In this document: positions 1 through 11,755 of the stretch, piece by piece
Position numbering within the stretch: the stretch's first letter is position 1
Layout: every line of letters starts with the position of its first letter
Assembly: GCF_007565055.1 (NCBI RefSeq)
Contig: NC_044558.1
Coordinates: 127,398,235 to 127,462,234 of the forward strand
Origin: Rhinopithecus roxellana
Lineage: Eukaryota > Chordata > Mammalia > Primates > Cercopithecidae
Length of the DNA: 64,000 bases
Direction of reading: 5' to 3'
Made by a program: the position numbers and the translations under genes
The notes under the pieces: model-generated
Databases searched by the model: none
Seen by the model: the letters and a program-made list of their open reading frames with translations, nothing else
What the model was told of the DNA's origin: nothing

Positions 1-796
1 TCCCAGGGTATTGCAGTGATGTCAGTGTGTGTTAGAACTTAGCATCGCGCCTCTGGTCCTGCTGCACTGACTCTCCCCTCCCCCTCATCATCTTTTTATA
101 TTTTATTTAAATATACATGAATTTGTATTAAAGTCTCTCTTCTTTCTTAAGAATTAAAATTGGTGTCTCAGGATAGAACTTGTACTCTCCCACTTCCTAG
201 AACCCCAAAGCGTTCCTGGATTTTCCTGTCATTGCTTCTTTCCAAAAAAAAAAAAAAAAATCTCACATTTCACCCATCAAAGTTCATTTACAACACCCCA
301 GTCCATAGTAACATTTCCTTCCTTTACCCTAGAACATCTGTATTAATAGCTCTTCTCTTACTATTGTTAAAAGAAAAACTTTCATCAAGTTAAATTTATC
401 AGAGCTTCATTGAGCAAAGAATAATTCTTGAACCCACTACCCTCAAAACCAGAACAGGTTCGGAGAACTCCAGCCCACAATGTGTTCAGGCAGCACTAAT
501 GAACAGAGGAGGAAGTAAGATGCAGAGATAGCTCTTTTGGTTGCAACTCGGTGTTTGCCTTATTCGAACAAGATCTGATCAGTTGTCCACCTGCAATTAA
601 CTGAAGCTCAGCTGTTAGTCAGTCGCTGGCTGAGACTCAGGTATTGTTACAGGAGTTCTCCTAAATTAGGTCTTCTGTTAGTTTATGTGCTAAGTGAGGC
701 TGCAGTTAGTTAGGAAGGGACTCACATCCTCAGGCCAAATTTAGTTTAACACTACTTAATGTCCAAGTCTGACCTCTCCAACTAGATTGTAACCCA
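1..796. other. unclassified AT-rich DNA
   Basis: I recognise no gene or repeat family here. There is a 17-A tract near 243 and a short reading frame from 160 that is low-complexity and not convincing. It ends at the target site of the Alu that follows. Confidence 0.4.
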
Positions 797-1138
797 TCCC
801 AGGTTCTTTTCTTTTCTTTTTTTTTTTTTGAGACGGAGTCTCGCTCTGCCGTCCAGGCTGGAGTGCAGTGGCCGGTTCTCAGCTCACTGCAAGCTCCGCC
901 TCCCGGGTTTACGCCATTCTCCTGCCTCAGCCTCCGAGTAGCTGGGGCTACAGGCGCCCACCACCTCGCCCGGCTAGTTTTTTTTTTTTTTTTTTTGTAT
1001 TTTTTAGTAGAGACGGGGTTTCACGGTGTTAGCCAGGATAGTCTCGATCTCCTGACTTCGTGATCCGCCCGTCTTGGCCTCCCAAAGTCCTGGGATTACA
1101 GGCTTGAGCCACCGCGCCGGGCCTCCCAGGTTATTTTC
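797..1138 (-). mobile_element. Alu (AluYR-like), antisense, with TSD
   Basis: This is a full-length Alu read from its T-rich tail (806-829) to its 5' end near 1123. The 15-bp flanks tcccaggttcttttc (797-811) and tcccaggttattttc (1124-1138) differ at one base and are the target-site duplication; the left one runs into the T tract. Wording such as 'cccaccacctcgcccggctag' split across 958-976 resembles Old World monkey AluY subfamilies. A second T tract at 977-996 sits in the middle A-rich linker and is unusually long. The reading frame at 863-1063 is Alu sequence and not a gene. Confidence 0.9.
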
Positions 1139-1979
1139 ACATCCGTTTTGCTATAGAAGATAGGCATCTATCTAGGGGATTAGCTAACTCAAGGCCCAGC
1201 CCCTCTCCTAATCCTTGCTATCACAATAAAAAGAATTTTGTGGCTAATTTGGTTTATCAAATTTCAGGATGTGGATTAGGCCATATTTGCCAAAGGGTTG
1301 ATACTTGTTAAAAGGTTACCTATGGATGTGACCCTTTCTTTCTTCTCTCTTTCTTCCAAGTGGTAGGCAGGCTGATCCATAGGGCAGTCTGGCCACCCAC
1401 CTTAGTCTCCTCATTTAAAAAATCTGGGGTAGCAGCCTGATAATAAAATTTAGATTTGGGGCTAGGTAGAAGGAGAAATCACTCTTTAGTTCTTGAACCC
1501 TTAACATAGAGCTCCACACTGGGGTTTCAGGCTGTGCCAATATCAATAAAGTGTCATTTGATTTTGCCTTTGCTCCTTTATCTCTCCACTGGATCCTTAA
1601 GGAGAGATAGTGTGCCTGATACTAATACAGGATTTGGGTATTTCTACACAATTTCTTTTTTAAGTGAGCACATTAAAGATTGACCTTTTTAATTAGCCCT
1701 AAGTGTGATAAATCTGGTTCAAAGGAGTATAGTAGAGAACAAGTGTAGTCACTGAAAAAATAAATATTGAATGAAAGATTGCTAAGTTAGGTACAATCTA
1801 GTCAATGTCTTCTAGAGCAATTAAATATAATATTGGGAGTACCTTTTTTTTTTCTTTTCTTTTTTTTTTTTTTTTTTACCTGACAGGAGTCATTTGGATT
1901 TATTGTATAACATCTCTACTAATCTCTAGGAGGCAAAATTTATTTTCATTGTTATTTGCCAACAATTATTTGTATCATT
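1139..1979. other. unclassified DNA with a long T-rich tract
   Basis: No gene is recognised. A T-rich tract of about 36 bases lies at 1842-1877 and could be the tail of an unidentified antisense element. The rest is AT-rich with no repeat I can name. Confidence 0.35.
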
Positions 1980-2116
1980 ATAAGTTTTCTTAAAAAAATT
2001 AAGTTCCAGGATACAAGTGCAGAATGTGCAGGTTGGTAACATAGGTAAACATGTGCCGTGATGGTTTGTTGTACTTGTCAACCCGTCACCTAGGTGTTAA
2101 GCCCCGCATACATTAG

Positions 2117-2458
2117 CTATGTGTTCTGATGCTCTCCCTCCCTTGGCCCGCCAACAGGCTCTAGTATATGTTGTTCCCCTTCCTGTGTGCATGTGTTCTC
2201 AATGTTCAGCTCCCACTTATAAGTGAGAACACGTGGTGCTTGATTTTGTGTTCCTGTGTTAGTTTGCTGAGGATGATGGCTTTGAGCTCCATCCATGTCC
2301 CTGCAAAGGGCATGATCTTGTTCTATTTTATGGCTGCACAGTATTCCATGGTGTATATGTCGTATATTTTCTTTATCCAGTCTATCACTGATGGGCATTT
2401 GAGTTGATTCCATGTCTTTGCTATTGTGAATAGTGCTGCAATGAACATATGCATGCAT
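2117..2458 (-). pseudogene. L1 ORF2 C-terminal fragment
   Basis: On the minus strand a 113-codon open stretch translates the last part of L1 ORF2p and runs into the 3' UTR. It includes the familiar segment around 'STIHNSKDMESTQMPISDRL', typical of the ORF2 C-terminus. It starts from an internal Met, has no promoter and is part of the twin-primed insertion. It is a remnant and is not expected to produce a functional protein. Confidence 0.7.
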
Positions 2459-2520
2459 GTATCTTTATAAAAGAATGATTTATTTTCCTTTGGGTATATT
2501 GAAAAAGTAAGGACTTCTCC

Positions 2521-3235
2521 CTAACTCATTTTATGAGGCCAGCATCATCCTGATACTAAAACCTGGCAGAGAAACAACAAAAAAGCCTTCAGGTCAATAT
2601 CTCTAATGAACATTGATGCAAAAATCCTCAATAAAATACTGGCAAACCGAATTCAGCAGCACATCCAAAAGCTTATCTGCCAGGATCAAGTCGGTTTCAT
2701 TCCAGGGATGAAAGTCTGGCTCAACATATGCAAATCAGTAAACTTAAGTCATCACATAAACAAAACTAAGGACAAAACCCACATGATTATCTCAATAGAG
2801 GCAGGAAAGGCCTTGGATAAATGTCAGCATCCCTTCATGTTAAAAACTCTCAATAAACTGGGTGTTGATGGAACACACCTCAAAATAATAAGAGCTTTTA
2901 TGACAAACCCATAGCCAATATCATACTGGATGGGCAAAAGGTGGAAGAATTCCCTTTGAAAACCGGCACAAGATGAGGATGCCCTCTCTCACCAGTCCTA
3001 TTCAACATAGTATTGAAAGTTCTGGCCAGGACAATTACACAAGAGAAAGAAATAAAAGGTATTCAAATATGAAGAGAGGAAGTCAAAACTGTCTCTGTTT
3101 GCAGATGACATGATCCTATATCTGGAAAGCCCCATTGTCTCAGTCCAAAAGCTTCTTCAGCTGATAAACAACTTCAGCAAAGTCTCAGGATACAAAATCA
3201 ATGTGCAAAAATCACAAGCATTCCTGTACACCAAC
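2521..3235 (+). pseudogene. L1 ORF2 reverse-transcriptase fragment
   Basis: This is a piece of the L1 ORF2p reverse-transcriptase domain in sense orientation. The longest open part (2606-2914, 102 codons) reads through 'MNIDAKILNKILANRIQQHI' and 'QVGFIPGMKVWLNI', both typical of the RT fingers and palm. After a stop near 2912 the homology continues in other frames. The catalytic F-A-D-D motif is still readable at 3098-3109. Frame changes and missing ends make it non-functional. It forms the inverted 5' half of the insertion at 1980-3247. Confidence 0.8.
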
Positions 3236-3247
3236 ATAAGTTTTTCT

Positions 3248-3889
3248 ACAAGTTAACATCTACCCTGATTGAGTGGTAAAATACCCTAATCAATAGTAAA
3301 TTGTAAACCAAACAGAGGCAAATAATTTAGAGAATTAAATAATCTTTGAATGTGTGTGCTACACATGTGTGCGTACATGACTTGAAAGAAAATGTAGTCA
3401 TCCTTTTGCCTTTTTCCAAATTTTGGATATTTTTTTCCTTAGCGGTCCCACATTATAATCATAAATAATCTCTAACAATAATTCTTGATCTCCAGAAAAA
3501 CAAACAAACAAACAAACAAACAAAAAACCCTGGTCTTTGGCCTGGTTCATTTACAAAGGTATAGCAAGAGTACAAACTAATATACTTAGTTTATGTCACC
3601 TTATAATATGGTCAGCAAATACAGAGATTAGAGTGCTAAGCAACTACCAAGACCAGAAAATTCTGCAGATTTCTTAAGAAACCAAGATTGTATTTTGCAT
3701 AGGCTCTCTACAGAAAGTTAGAAACATTTTATTAGCAACATTTTAAGCATATGCAGAAGTAAAGATGATTCTGTAATAAATACCCCTGCACTTGTTTCCC
3801 AACTTCAATAAAGTATCAACCCATGGCTCATCTTATTTTTTCTATAGTTGCCCTCTCAACACTGAATTATTTTAAAGTTTTCCTATGTC
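3248..3889. other. unclassified AT-rich DNA
   Basis: It holds a (CAAA)n microsatellite at 3496-3527 and otherwise nothing I can name. No reading frame of note is present. Confidence 0.35.
3496..3527 (+). repeat. (CAAA)n microsatellite
   Basis: About six uninterrupted CAAA units within an A-rich run. It could be the altered tail of a decayed retroelement, but no element body is recognisable to its left. Confidence 0.9.
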
Positions 3890-3903
3890 TCTATTGAAGT
3901 ATA

Positions 3904-4049
3904 ATAAAATTCATAGGTTTATTTTAAGTCTTGGGATACATGTGCATGATGTGCAGGTTTGTTACATAGTTAAACATGTGCCATGGTGGTTTGCTACACC
4001 TATCAAGGCATCACCCAGGTATTAAGTCCAGCATGCATAAAATGCATAT
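3904..4049 (-). mobile_element. 5'-truncated L1P 3' end inserted in L1M
   Basis: About 120 bases (3917-4036) match the antisense 3' end of a younger L1, with 'catgtgccatggtggtttgc' at 3975. Flanks ataaaattcatag (3904-3916) and ataaaatgcatat (4037-4049) match at 11 of 13 bases and are probably the TSD. The surrounding L1M text continues across it. Confidence 0.7.
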
Positions 4050-4612
4050 GTTTAAAATGTGTAATTTGATCGAGTGACACTGGCAATGTCAATGTCATTG
4101 ACGTGTGTATACACCCATGAAATCATCTCTAAAATCCAGATACAAAACATTTTCAGCACAGCCAAAAGTTTTCTCTTCCTCTTTGTAATCTATCTCTCAT
4201 CTGTCTTCAGGCAACTACTGACCTACTTCCTGTCTCTGCAGATTGCATTTTCTGGAATGTTTTTTACATTCAATCATGTAGTATGTACTCTTCTTTGCTT
4301 GGCTTCTCTCACTAAGCACAATAATTTTGATGTTCATCCTTGTTGTGTGTGTCGATAGTTTAGTATTTCATGATACGGATGTATCACGATCTGTTTATCC
4401 ATTCACCTGTTGATGGCCATTTGGGTTGTTTCCAGTTTTTAACTGTTAAAAATACAGCTGTTATGAGCATTCATGTACAAATTTTTTTATGTTTGGGTTC
4501 TCTTGTGTAAATACCTAGCAGTAGAATAGCTAAGTTGTATGGCAGGTAACTGTTTAACTCTTTGTGAAATGTCAAACTGTTTTCCAAAGCAGCCATGCTG
4601 TTCCACAAAATC

Positions 4613-5000
4613 TGATATGGTTTGAATTTCTGTCCCCACCCAAATCTTATGTCGAATTGTAATCCCCTATACACAGGGGATTGGAGGGAGGGTCTGGTGG
4701 GAAGGGATTGAATCATGGAGGCGGATCTCCCCCTTGCTGTTCTCATTATAGTGAGTGAGTTCTCACGAGATCTGGTTGTTTAAAAATGTGCAGCACCTCC
4801 CTCATCTTTATCTTCCTCTTTCTCTGGCCATGTAAGATGTGCCTGCTTCCCCTGTGCCTTCTGCCATGATTGTAAATTTCCTGATGACTCCCCAGTCATG
4901 CTTTTTGTATAGCCTGAGGAATTGTGAGTCAACCTCTTTTCTTCATAAATTACCCAGTCTCAGGTAGTTCTTTATAGCAATGTGAGAACAGACGAATACA
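4613..5000 (+). mobile_element. MaLR solo LTR (THE1/MST type)
   Basis: The LTR begins tgatatggtttgaat and ends aataca, the usual TG...CA boundaries of MaLR LTRs. It contains the family's 'gagttctcacgagatctgg' and 'aaattacccagtctcaggta' landmarks. The five bases on each side (aaatc and aaccc) match poorly, so the target duplication is decayed or the boundaries are off by a base or two. No internal ERV region is attached. It interrupts the antisense L1M. Confidence 0.85.
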
Positions 5001-5081
5001 AACCCAAAGCAGTGAATGACATTTTCGGTTGCTTCGTATCTCACTGAGGCTTTGTAAGGTTATTTTTATTTTTAAAAATTT

Positions 5082-5399
5082 AGTCATTCTGGACGGGCAT
5101 GGTGGCTCACGTCTGTAATTCCAGCACTTTGGGGAGGCTGAGTTGGGAGGATCACGATGTCAGGAGTTCAAGACCAGCCTGTCCAAGATAGTGAAACCCT
5201 GTCTCTACTAAAGATACAAAAATTAGCCGAGAGTGGTGGTGGGCTCCTGTAATCCCAGTTACTCAGGAGTCTGAGGCAGGAGAATCACTTTAACCCAGGA
5301 GGCAGAGGTTACAGTGAGCCGAGACTGTGCCACTGTACTCCAGCCTGGGTGACAGAACAAGACTGCATTTAAAAAAAAAAAAAAAAAAAAAGTCATTCT
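5082..5399 (+). mobile_element. Alu, sense, with TSD
   Basis: A full dimeric Alu (5091-5390) ends in a 22-A tail. A perfect 9-bp TSD, agtcattct, lies at 5082-5090 and 5391-5399. Divergence from consensus suggests AluS or AluJ age. It is inserted inside the antisense L1M. Confidence 0.93.
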
Positions 5400-5910
5400 A
5401 ATGAATGTGTACTTGTATCTTACTGTAATTTTAATATGAAATCTCTCTGATTAGTGATGTTGAGCATCTTTTCATATACTTTATATTTCATATACTTTGT
5501 ATCTTCTTTTGTGAAGTGTTCACAACTTTTACCCACTTTTAAAACTGGGTTTTTGTCTTCTCATTGAGTTGTGAGAGTTCTTTAGCTATTCTGAATCAAA
5601 GTTTTTTGCCATACATATGTGTTGCAAAATATTTTGCTTAGTGGTTTGCCTTTTCATTTTCTTGATGTGTTTCAAAGAGCAAAATTTTTAATTTTGATGA
5701 AGCCCAATGTATACAATTTTAAATTATTTGTGGTCTTTGGGTTCTGAGAAATTTTTGCTTGCTCTAAAATCTCAGAGGTATTGCAATAATATGTATGTTT
5801 TCATTGTTGATTTCCAACTTAATTTTATTGCAATCAGAGAGCATACTCTGTAGAATTTTGATTTTTAAAAATTTATTGAAACCGATTTTATGGTTCTATG
5901 CGCTATATTG

Positions 5911-6305
5911 GTGAAAGATACGGTTTGGTTCTGTGTCCCCACTCAAATCTCATATCAAATTGTAATTCCCAGTGTTGGAGGAGGGACCTGGTGGGGGTTG
6001 ATTGGATAATGGGGTTGGATTTTTCCCCTTGCTGTTCTCATGATAGTGAGTGAGTTCTCATGAGATCTGGTTGTTTAAAAGGGTGTGGCATTTCCCCTTT
6101 TGCTTACTCTCTCCTGCTCTGTTATGGTGAGATGTGCCTGCTTCCCCTCTGCCTTCCGCCATGATGGTAAGTTTCCTGAGGCCTCCCCAGCCATGCTTTC
6201 TATACAGCCTGTGGAACTGTGAGCCAATCAAACCTCTTCTCCTTGTAAATTACCCAGTCTCAGGTAGTTCTTTATAGCAGTGTGGGAACAAACTACTACA
6301 GTGAA
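5911..6305 (+). mobile_element. MaLR solo LTR (THE1/MST type) with TSD
   Basis: The LTR spans 5916-6300 and carries the same landmarks as the copy at 4613, including the 'tgagttctcatgagatctgg' box and the 'aaacctcttctccttgtaaa' 3' part. The 5-bp target duplication GTGAA is exact at 5911-5915 and 6301-6305. It is a separate insertion from the copy 1.3 kb upstream. Confidence 0.92.
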
Positions 6306-6968
6306 TATATCATCTACATGTACACTTGAAAAGCATGTGAATTCTGCAGTTGCTGATTTTGTTAATTATGTCATGGTGGTCCGTGGTATTTTTCAGATTA
6401 CGTTTTTACTGAGATAGTGTCTGGTTCTTTCATCAATTGCTGTGGGTGAGGTGGTAACATCTCCAACTTTGATTATAGAATTGTATAATCCTCCCTTTAA
6501 TTTTGCCAATTTCTGCTTTCATATCTCATATATTTCAAATCTCTGGTAGTAGATTCACACATGTTTATAATTTTATGTCTTCCTTTATTATTTTTATTAA
6601 CTCTGATAATACTATTTGCCTTGAAGTCTAACTTATCTGATATTAATATGGGCACTTCAACCTTCTTATTCTGACTTTTTGCTTGGTATATATATATTTA
6701 ATCCATTTTATTTCAACGTATGTCTTTCTTTATATATAAATTGTGTTTCTCTTGGGCAGTGTATATTTGTCCTTGCTTTTTAAATCCATTCTGAGAACCT
6801 CTGCCTTCTATTTGAATTGCATAGTTAATATTTAATCAGATTACTGATATGATTGGATTCATGTCTACCATAGCATTTTTTTTCTTCTGTTTGCTGCTGT
6901 TCTTTTTATTCCACTATTGTTCCTCTCCTACCTTTTAAAAATTATTCAAATATTTCTAAAACTCTGTA

Positions 6969-7418
6969 TGCTACGTTTTAGATGAGGTTTGTTTGGCCCC
7001 TCCAAGTCTCATGTTGAAATTTGATCCCCAGTGTTGGAGGTGGGGCCTGATGGGAGGTGTTTGAGTCATGGGGGCAGATCCCTTATTAACAGCTTGGTGC
7101 CATCCTCTTGATAATAAATTCTTACTCTATTAGTTTCTATAAAAGTTCCTTCTAGAGCTGGTTATTAAAAGTGAACTTAGCACCTTGCGCCTCTCTCTTG
7201 CTTCTTTTCTTTCGCCATATGATCAATATACAGGCTAGCTCTCCTTGGCCTTCTGCCATGAGTGGATGCATGTTGGGGACCTCGCTGGAAGTTAAGCAGG
7301 TGCCAGCACCATGCTTCTTGTACAGCCTGCAGAAATGTGAACTGAATATAAACCACTTTTCTTTACAGATTGCCCAGCCTCACATATTCCTTTATAGCAA
7401 CACAAACGGACGGAGACA
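6969..7418 (+). mobile_element. MaLR solo LTR (MSTB-like)
   Basis: Landmarks are 'gttgaaatttgatccccagt' at 7013, 'ggtgccatcctcttgataat' near 7096 and the end 'cacaaacggacggagaca' at 7401. This wording matches MSTB more than THE1. Five-base flanks do not match clearly, so the boundaries may be off by a few bases. The reading frame at 7171-7509 is a by-product of this LTR. Confidence 0.85.
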
Positions 7419-7800
7419 GTATATAAGGTATTTTGTGGCTTTTAAGCTATATCTCTTCGTATTATTTATGTTTAGTGATTTTCCTAGTGATTTTATAGTA
7501 TGTCCTTAACTTTCGCAGGCTATTTAGAATAAATATTTTATTGCTTTTTGTAAGATGTAGAACCCTGCAACTACACAGGTTCACTTGCCTTCCTCTCCAG
7601 GCTGCTATTTTTATGCCATAAGTGTCATGTGTATCACATCACATACATCTAAATGCCTTAAGACAGTGCTTAAAACTTTTGCTTTAAGACTTTTGCTTTA
7701 AAGTCATATGCATTATTTATAAATAAGAAGAAAAAGTAGTCTTTTCTATTTACTGCCAATGCTTACTAATTCTTTGCTCTTCATTATTTCCTCAAGATCC

Positions 7801-10800
7801 AGGATTTTTCTTTTTCTATGAGGAGTTTTCTGGTAAAAAAAAAAAAAAAAAAAAAAGAAAAGAAATAATTGGAATACCTGACAGACAAATTCTAAAAGAG
7901 CTGTAACACTGATATAGGGCTTTATGTGATATCACTTCTCTCTCTAGCCTGAAGAAATTCCCTTAGTCATAGAATGGACAAATTTCTTAGGAGGGCTTTG
8001 TAGAAACTGGTACAACAAACAAATAACAGCACTTATTAAAAAATGGTAGGTTTATTACACAAGAATAATTACATATATTTTCATATATAAAACTCCAGAA
8101 AATTCAACAAATTTGGTTGTGTAATTGTTCTGTCAAATTATATCCTTGTAAAATGGAGGACAGACTCTAATTAATCCTCTGCACAAAAACTACATTAACC
8201 ATTAAAAGAAAAGAGACTTTATTTGTTTATGAATTCTGAGGGGTTAGTGAGAATAACATATCATTTAAATAGTGTTAATAAATGAAGGGATGGCAATGTA
8301 TCAAGAAGAAAGAGACAGTGCTTATCTCATGAAACTTAAAACTATACTTAAAATTTTCCAAACAAATAATCACAATCAGTTTCTCTCATCAATTCAAATC
8401 TGGTTTTCTGCTGCTTCTTGAATATCCAAGAGTCTGTTACTTGAAGTATCAATGAGTAGAAGCACTGGTATAATCCTTCCATCAAGGCTCTGAGAACTTC
8501 CTTCTTTGTAGAAAGTCCAATTCATAGAACTTTTAGGAGAGACAAGGAAGAGAAAAATAAATTACCCATGGATGAGAAGACAGCCCAGGTCTCAAAAGGC
8601 TGTTTTATCTTGCAAAAGTGAGACAGACAAAAAGCCAAAACAAACCCAGTCACAAACAAGTAAGATACCGTTAAAAAGATGATCTATCATTCCTCACTTG
8701 TCAGAGAATAAATCTTGATCTTTACATGACAGAGATTACAGAATGGGCAGACAAGAAAATTGTATTCCTCTTCATTGCTGTCACTAACTGGGAAAGCAAA
8801 CCAGAATCAGAACCAAAGTTGCACAAGGACTGGGAAAGGAAGAAAAGCCAGAGTCAGAGAAGCAAAGCAAACAGAAAAATAGAGCCTAAGAAGGGAAATT
8901 TTGATAACCACTGGAGTCACTTGTGGAGTCAAGAAAAGACATGTCTGGGTCTTCTTGGTGGAATTTCCAAAATTTGGTGGAATGCACTTTTTGGTGGAAT
9001 TTTCAAAAACTGTCAAAATATAATTTTCAAATATTAAAACATGACATTGAAAATATAAAATGAGCACATTAAAGATATATTTAACTCAGTGAAGGAACCA
9101 GCAGGATGGTAAATTTGGTTTCCTATAATCTATTTAATAGCAATATACTTTCACTCTCACATATCACATAGTACCTTACACATAGTTGATGTTTATGTAT
9201 AGTCAAGGTTATTAATTTTTGAAAGTTACTGCTCACTTTTGACTACAGAATGTTATACTTCTAACACATCCCATTGTTATCTATGTTTCCAAATACTTTT
9301 TATTCTTGACATCTTCAGATTTTTTAAAATTCATGTCCTTGCATTTCCAAGTCACTTTTTTGAAATTATTGACTTTCTGTTGATTTTACATTAAAATTGC
9401 AATTTTGATTTTCCCTGTAAATTATACAGAAAAATTCAGCTTCATGTCTGGATTGAGAGCGTTGTTTTCAAACTTAGAAGTTGAGACTCCTTTTGTGGAA
9501 AGAAATCCTCATGAACCAACAATATTAACAAAATATTTATTATGGTATGATTTAAATGTTCACAAAGCTAACCTTAGGTATAAATTTCTTAGGCTTATAG
9601 CTCCTATATAAATGTAAACCAAAAGTATTTTCAAATTTAATACAAAAAAACCACAGAGCCAATACCAGGGGACTTAAACTACTAATTTTATGTGATAGAT
9701 GATGTCAATTTATTAAAACTGAGTAATTTATTATGTTGGCCTGAGAAATTAAAGGCTAAAGTGTGGAACATTTAAGGGTTATAATCTCTAGATCAATAGT
9801 GTCCATTTTTTTTTAATTTTTCATTTTCAATTCATCTTGGTAAGATTTAAAAGTTGTACACCCCACAGTGTATGCGTATGAGCATATATGCATGTGCTAA
9901 AATGCACTTCCACATTAATAAATATTGTTCACTCCAAAACATACAGGGAAAACAGAAATGAAAAAGGGATAATACAAAATTTAAATAGAACTTCTCATAA
10001 TGTCTCTTCCGCACTCCATAAATAACCTTGTACTTTTTCGGAGATGTATGCCCTCGCTTTAAGGTCTGCCACTCCTGACTGACTCCATCATGAAATTTTC
10101 ATGATGAACTGTCTTCATCCAAGTGTGCCATCTCCCACGTAGATCCTGTTCTCCTCCAGTCCTCCCCTAGGGACTCATTCCAGTGTTAATTTCATAGTGG
10201 TCCTACTTTGCCGCAGCTGCCATGCTTATTAAGACAGTTGTTGGGTTGGGTGGGAGTGATGTCAAAGAAGCAAGAAAGCATGTACTCTGGGAACGTGAGC
10301 CTGGGCAATGAACTGAGAAACAAATGTTTATATTTAAAAACTGTTTTTGTTTCCCTTTTACAACAGCATGGAAAGCCACTTAGCAGGTTAAGTCATGAGT
10401 GGTTACAATTAGTAGCATGTGGTTATAGAGCCTGTCCAGGTTTGATATGGGCTCTGGAAATTTCTGAAGGTCTTGCAGTTCCCTGAAATCTTCTCATTAG
10501 GCAACTGTTTTTCTACCTCTGGGTCATTTGGATAGCAGAGCAACATACTGATCTCAACAAAATGAAACAGTCAAAAACAACTCCCTTATTCCAAGTTCCA
10601 GTTCACAAACATTTCCTTTTTGTATGATAGATTTCCAATCTGTCATTTATATCTCCTTTTCCTATTAGAATCAGACTGGACAGGACAATCTTAGATCATC
10701 TCACAGCAGTTTTCATTGTTGGACTTGGATGACTTTTTTCTATTTTATCATAATGTGCTTTTCACATTGTTTTACCAGTTAGTGACACAGAAAGTGAATA

Positions 10801-11114
10801 ATTAACAATAATGTGTAAAATTTCCCTTTATCTTCGTGGAAGAATAAACAAGAGGACTGAGAAATAAGATGTTCAGTTGAATCAATTGCTAGGGAAACAT
10901 AACATTATCTGAAGAGAGTTTTAAATTTCATAATTCCTATTCTCATATCCATTTTCCCTACTCTCCTCACCAGGCTCTAATAACCCATCAGCATATATTG
11001 GTCAGAGCATGGGGATGTATATTTTGTAAAATTCTCCTAAGGTGATTCCAATAGTCCTCTCCTTAAATCCTGAAGTTTGACCATAAGAGTTTTTATATTT
11101 TTATTTTTAATTAA
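7801..11114. other. long stretch without recognised gene or repeat
   Basis: AT-rich DNA with no gene and no family I can name. It starts near a 22-A tract (about 7835-7856). A small internal repetition of 'ttggtggaat' occurs at 8955, 8972 and 8992. Reading frames here (8726-9037, 9405-9611, 10208-10486) show no domain or codon pattern that I recognise. Confidence 0.4.
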
Positions 11115-11755
11115 TTTTTTTTTTGCTTTTTAAAATTTTATTGTGATAAGAACACTTAACATGAGCTTTACCCTCTTCACAGATTTTTAAGTGTACAAGA
11201 AAGTATTATTAACTATGGGCACTATGTGGTATGGCAGATCTCTAGAATGTATTCATCTTGCATAATCCAAACTTTATATCTATTTTGATGTTTGATTAGC
11301 AACTCTCTATTTTCTGCTTCCTAGCCCTTGGCAGCTAGCATTCTACTCTTTGCCTCTATAAGCTTCACTGTTTTAGACACCTCTGATAAACAGCATCATG
11401 CAATATTTGTCCTTCTATGACTGATTTATCTCACGTAGCATGATGTCCTCAAAATACATCCATGTTGTTGCATATTGCAAGATTTCCTTCTTCCTTAATA
11501 CTGAATAATATTCCATTGTGTGCATATGCCACGTTTTCTTTATTTTCATCTGTTAATGTGTGTTTAGGTTGTTTCCATGTCTTGGCTATTGTAAATAGCA
11601 ATGAACATGGGAGTGCAAATATCTCTTTGAGATCTTGATTTCAATTCTTTTGGATAAATACTCTGAAGAAGGACTGCTGGATAATATAGTAGGTAGTTCT
11701 ATTTTTAATCTGAGGAATGTTCATAATGCTTTCTATAGTAGCTGCACCATTCTGG
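11115..11755 (-). mobile_element. L1MA/L1MB-type 3' end, antisense
   Basis: It matches the antisense 3' UTR and ORF2 end of mid-age L1M elements, with 'aagaacacttaacatgagct' at 11148, 'ggttgtttccatgtcttggc' at 11567 and 'tttcaattcttttggataaa' at 11639. It is truncated at its 5' end near 11755. Confidence 0.8.

Larger units (their letters stand above)
1980..3247 (-). mobile_element. L1 insertion with inverted 5' part (twin priming)
   Basis: The left part (about 1991-2500) is antisense L1: 3' UTR wording followed by the end of ORF2. The right part (about 2500-3235) is sense-strand L1 ORF2, the reverse transcriptase region. Read in the element's own direction (minus strand), the 5' portion is inverted relative to the 3' portion, and roughly a kilobase of ORF2 between them is missing. 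This is the pattern known from twin priming. Flanks ataagttttct (1980-1990) and ataagtttttct (3236-3247) look like the target-site duplication, differing by one T. The 3' poly(A) is degraded. Family is probably L1PA or L1PB. Confidence 0.75.
3890..7800 (-). mobile_element. old L1M element, antisense, with five insertions
   Basis: Antisense L1M sequence can be followed through 3890-3916, 4037-4612, 5001-5090, 5391-5915, 6301-6968 and 7419 to about 7800. Landmarks are the 3' UTR wording near 4100-4330, 'ggttgtttccagttttt' at 4425, 'gtgatgttgagcatcttttc' at 5454 and the ORF2-derived text at 6300-6860. The blocks resume across each inserted element, so this L1 was there first. Near 5790 the text jumps to a more upstream part of ORF2, suggesting an internal deletion or a second L1. 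No frame is open. The exact subfamily (L1MA to L1ME) is not determined. Confidence 0.75.

Noticed and set aside
1664..1679. tgagcacattaaagat shared with about 9061-9076
   Set aside because: A 16-base match with no similarity beyond it in AT-rich DNA; treated as chance.
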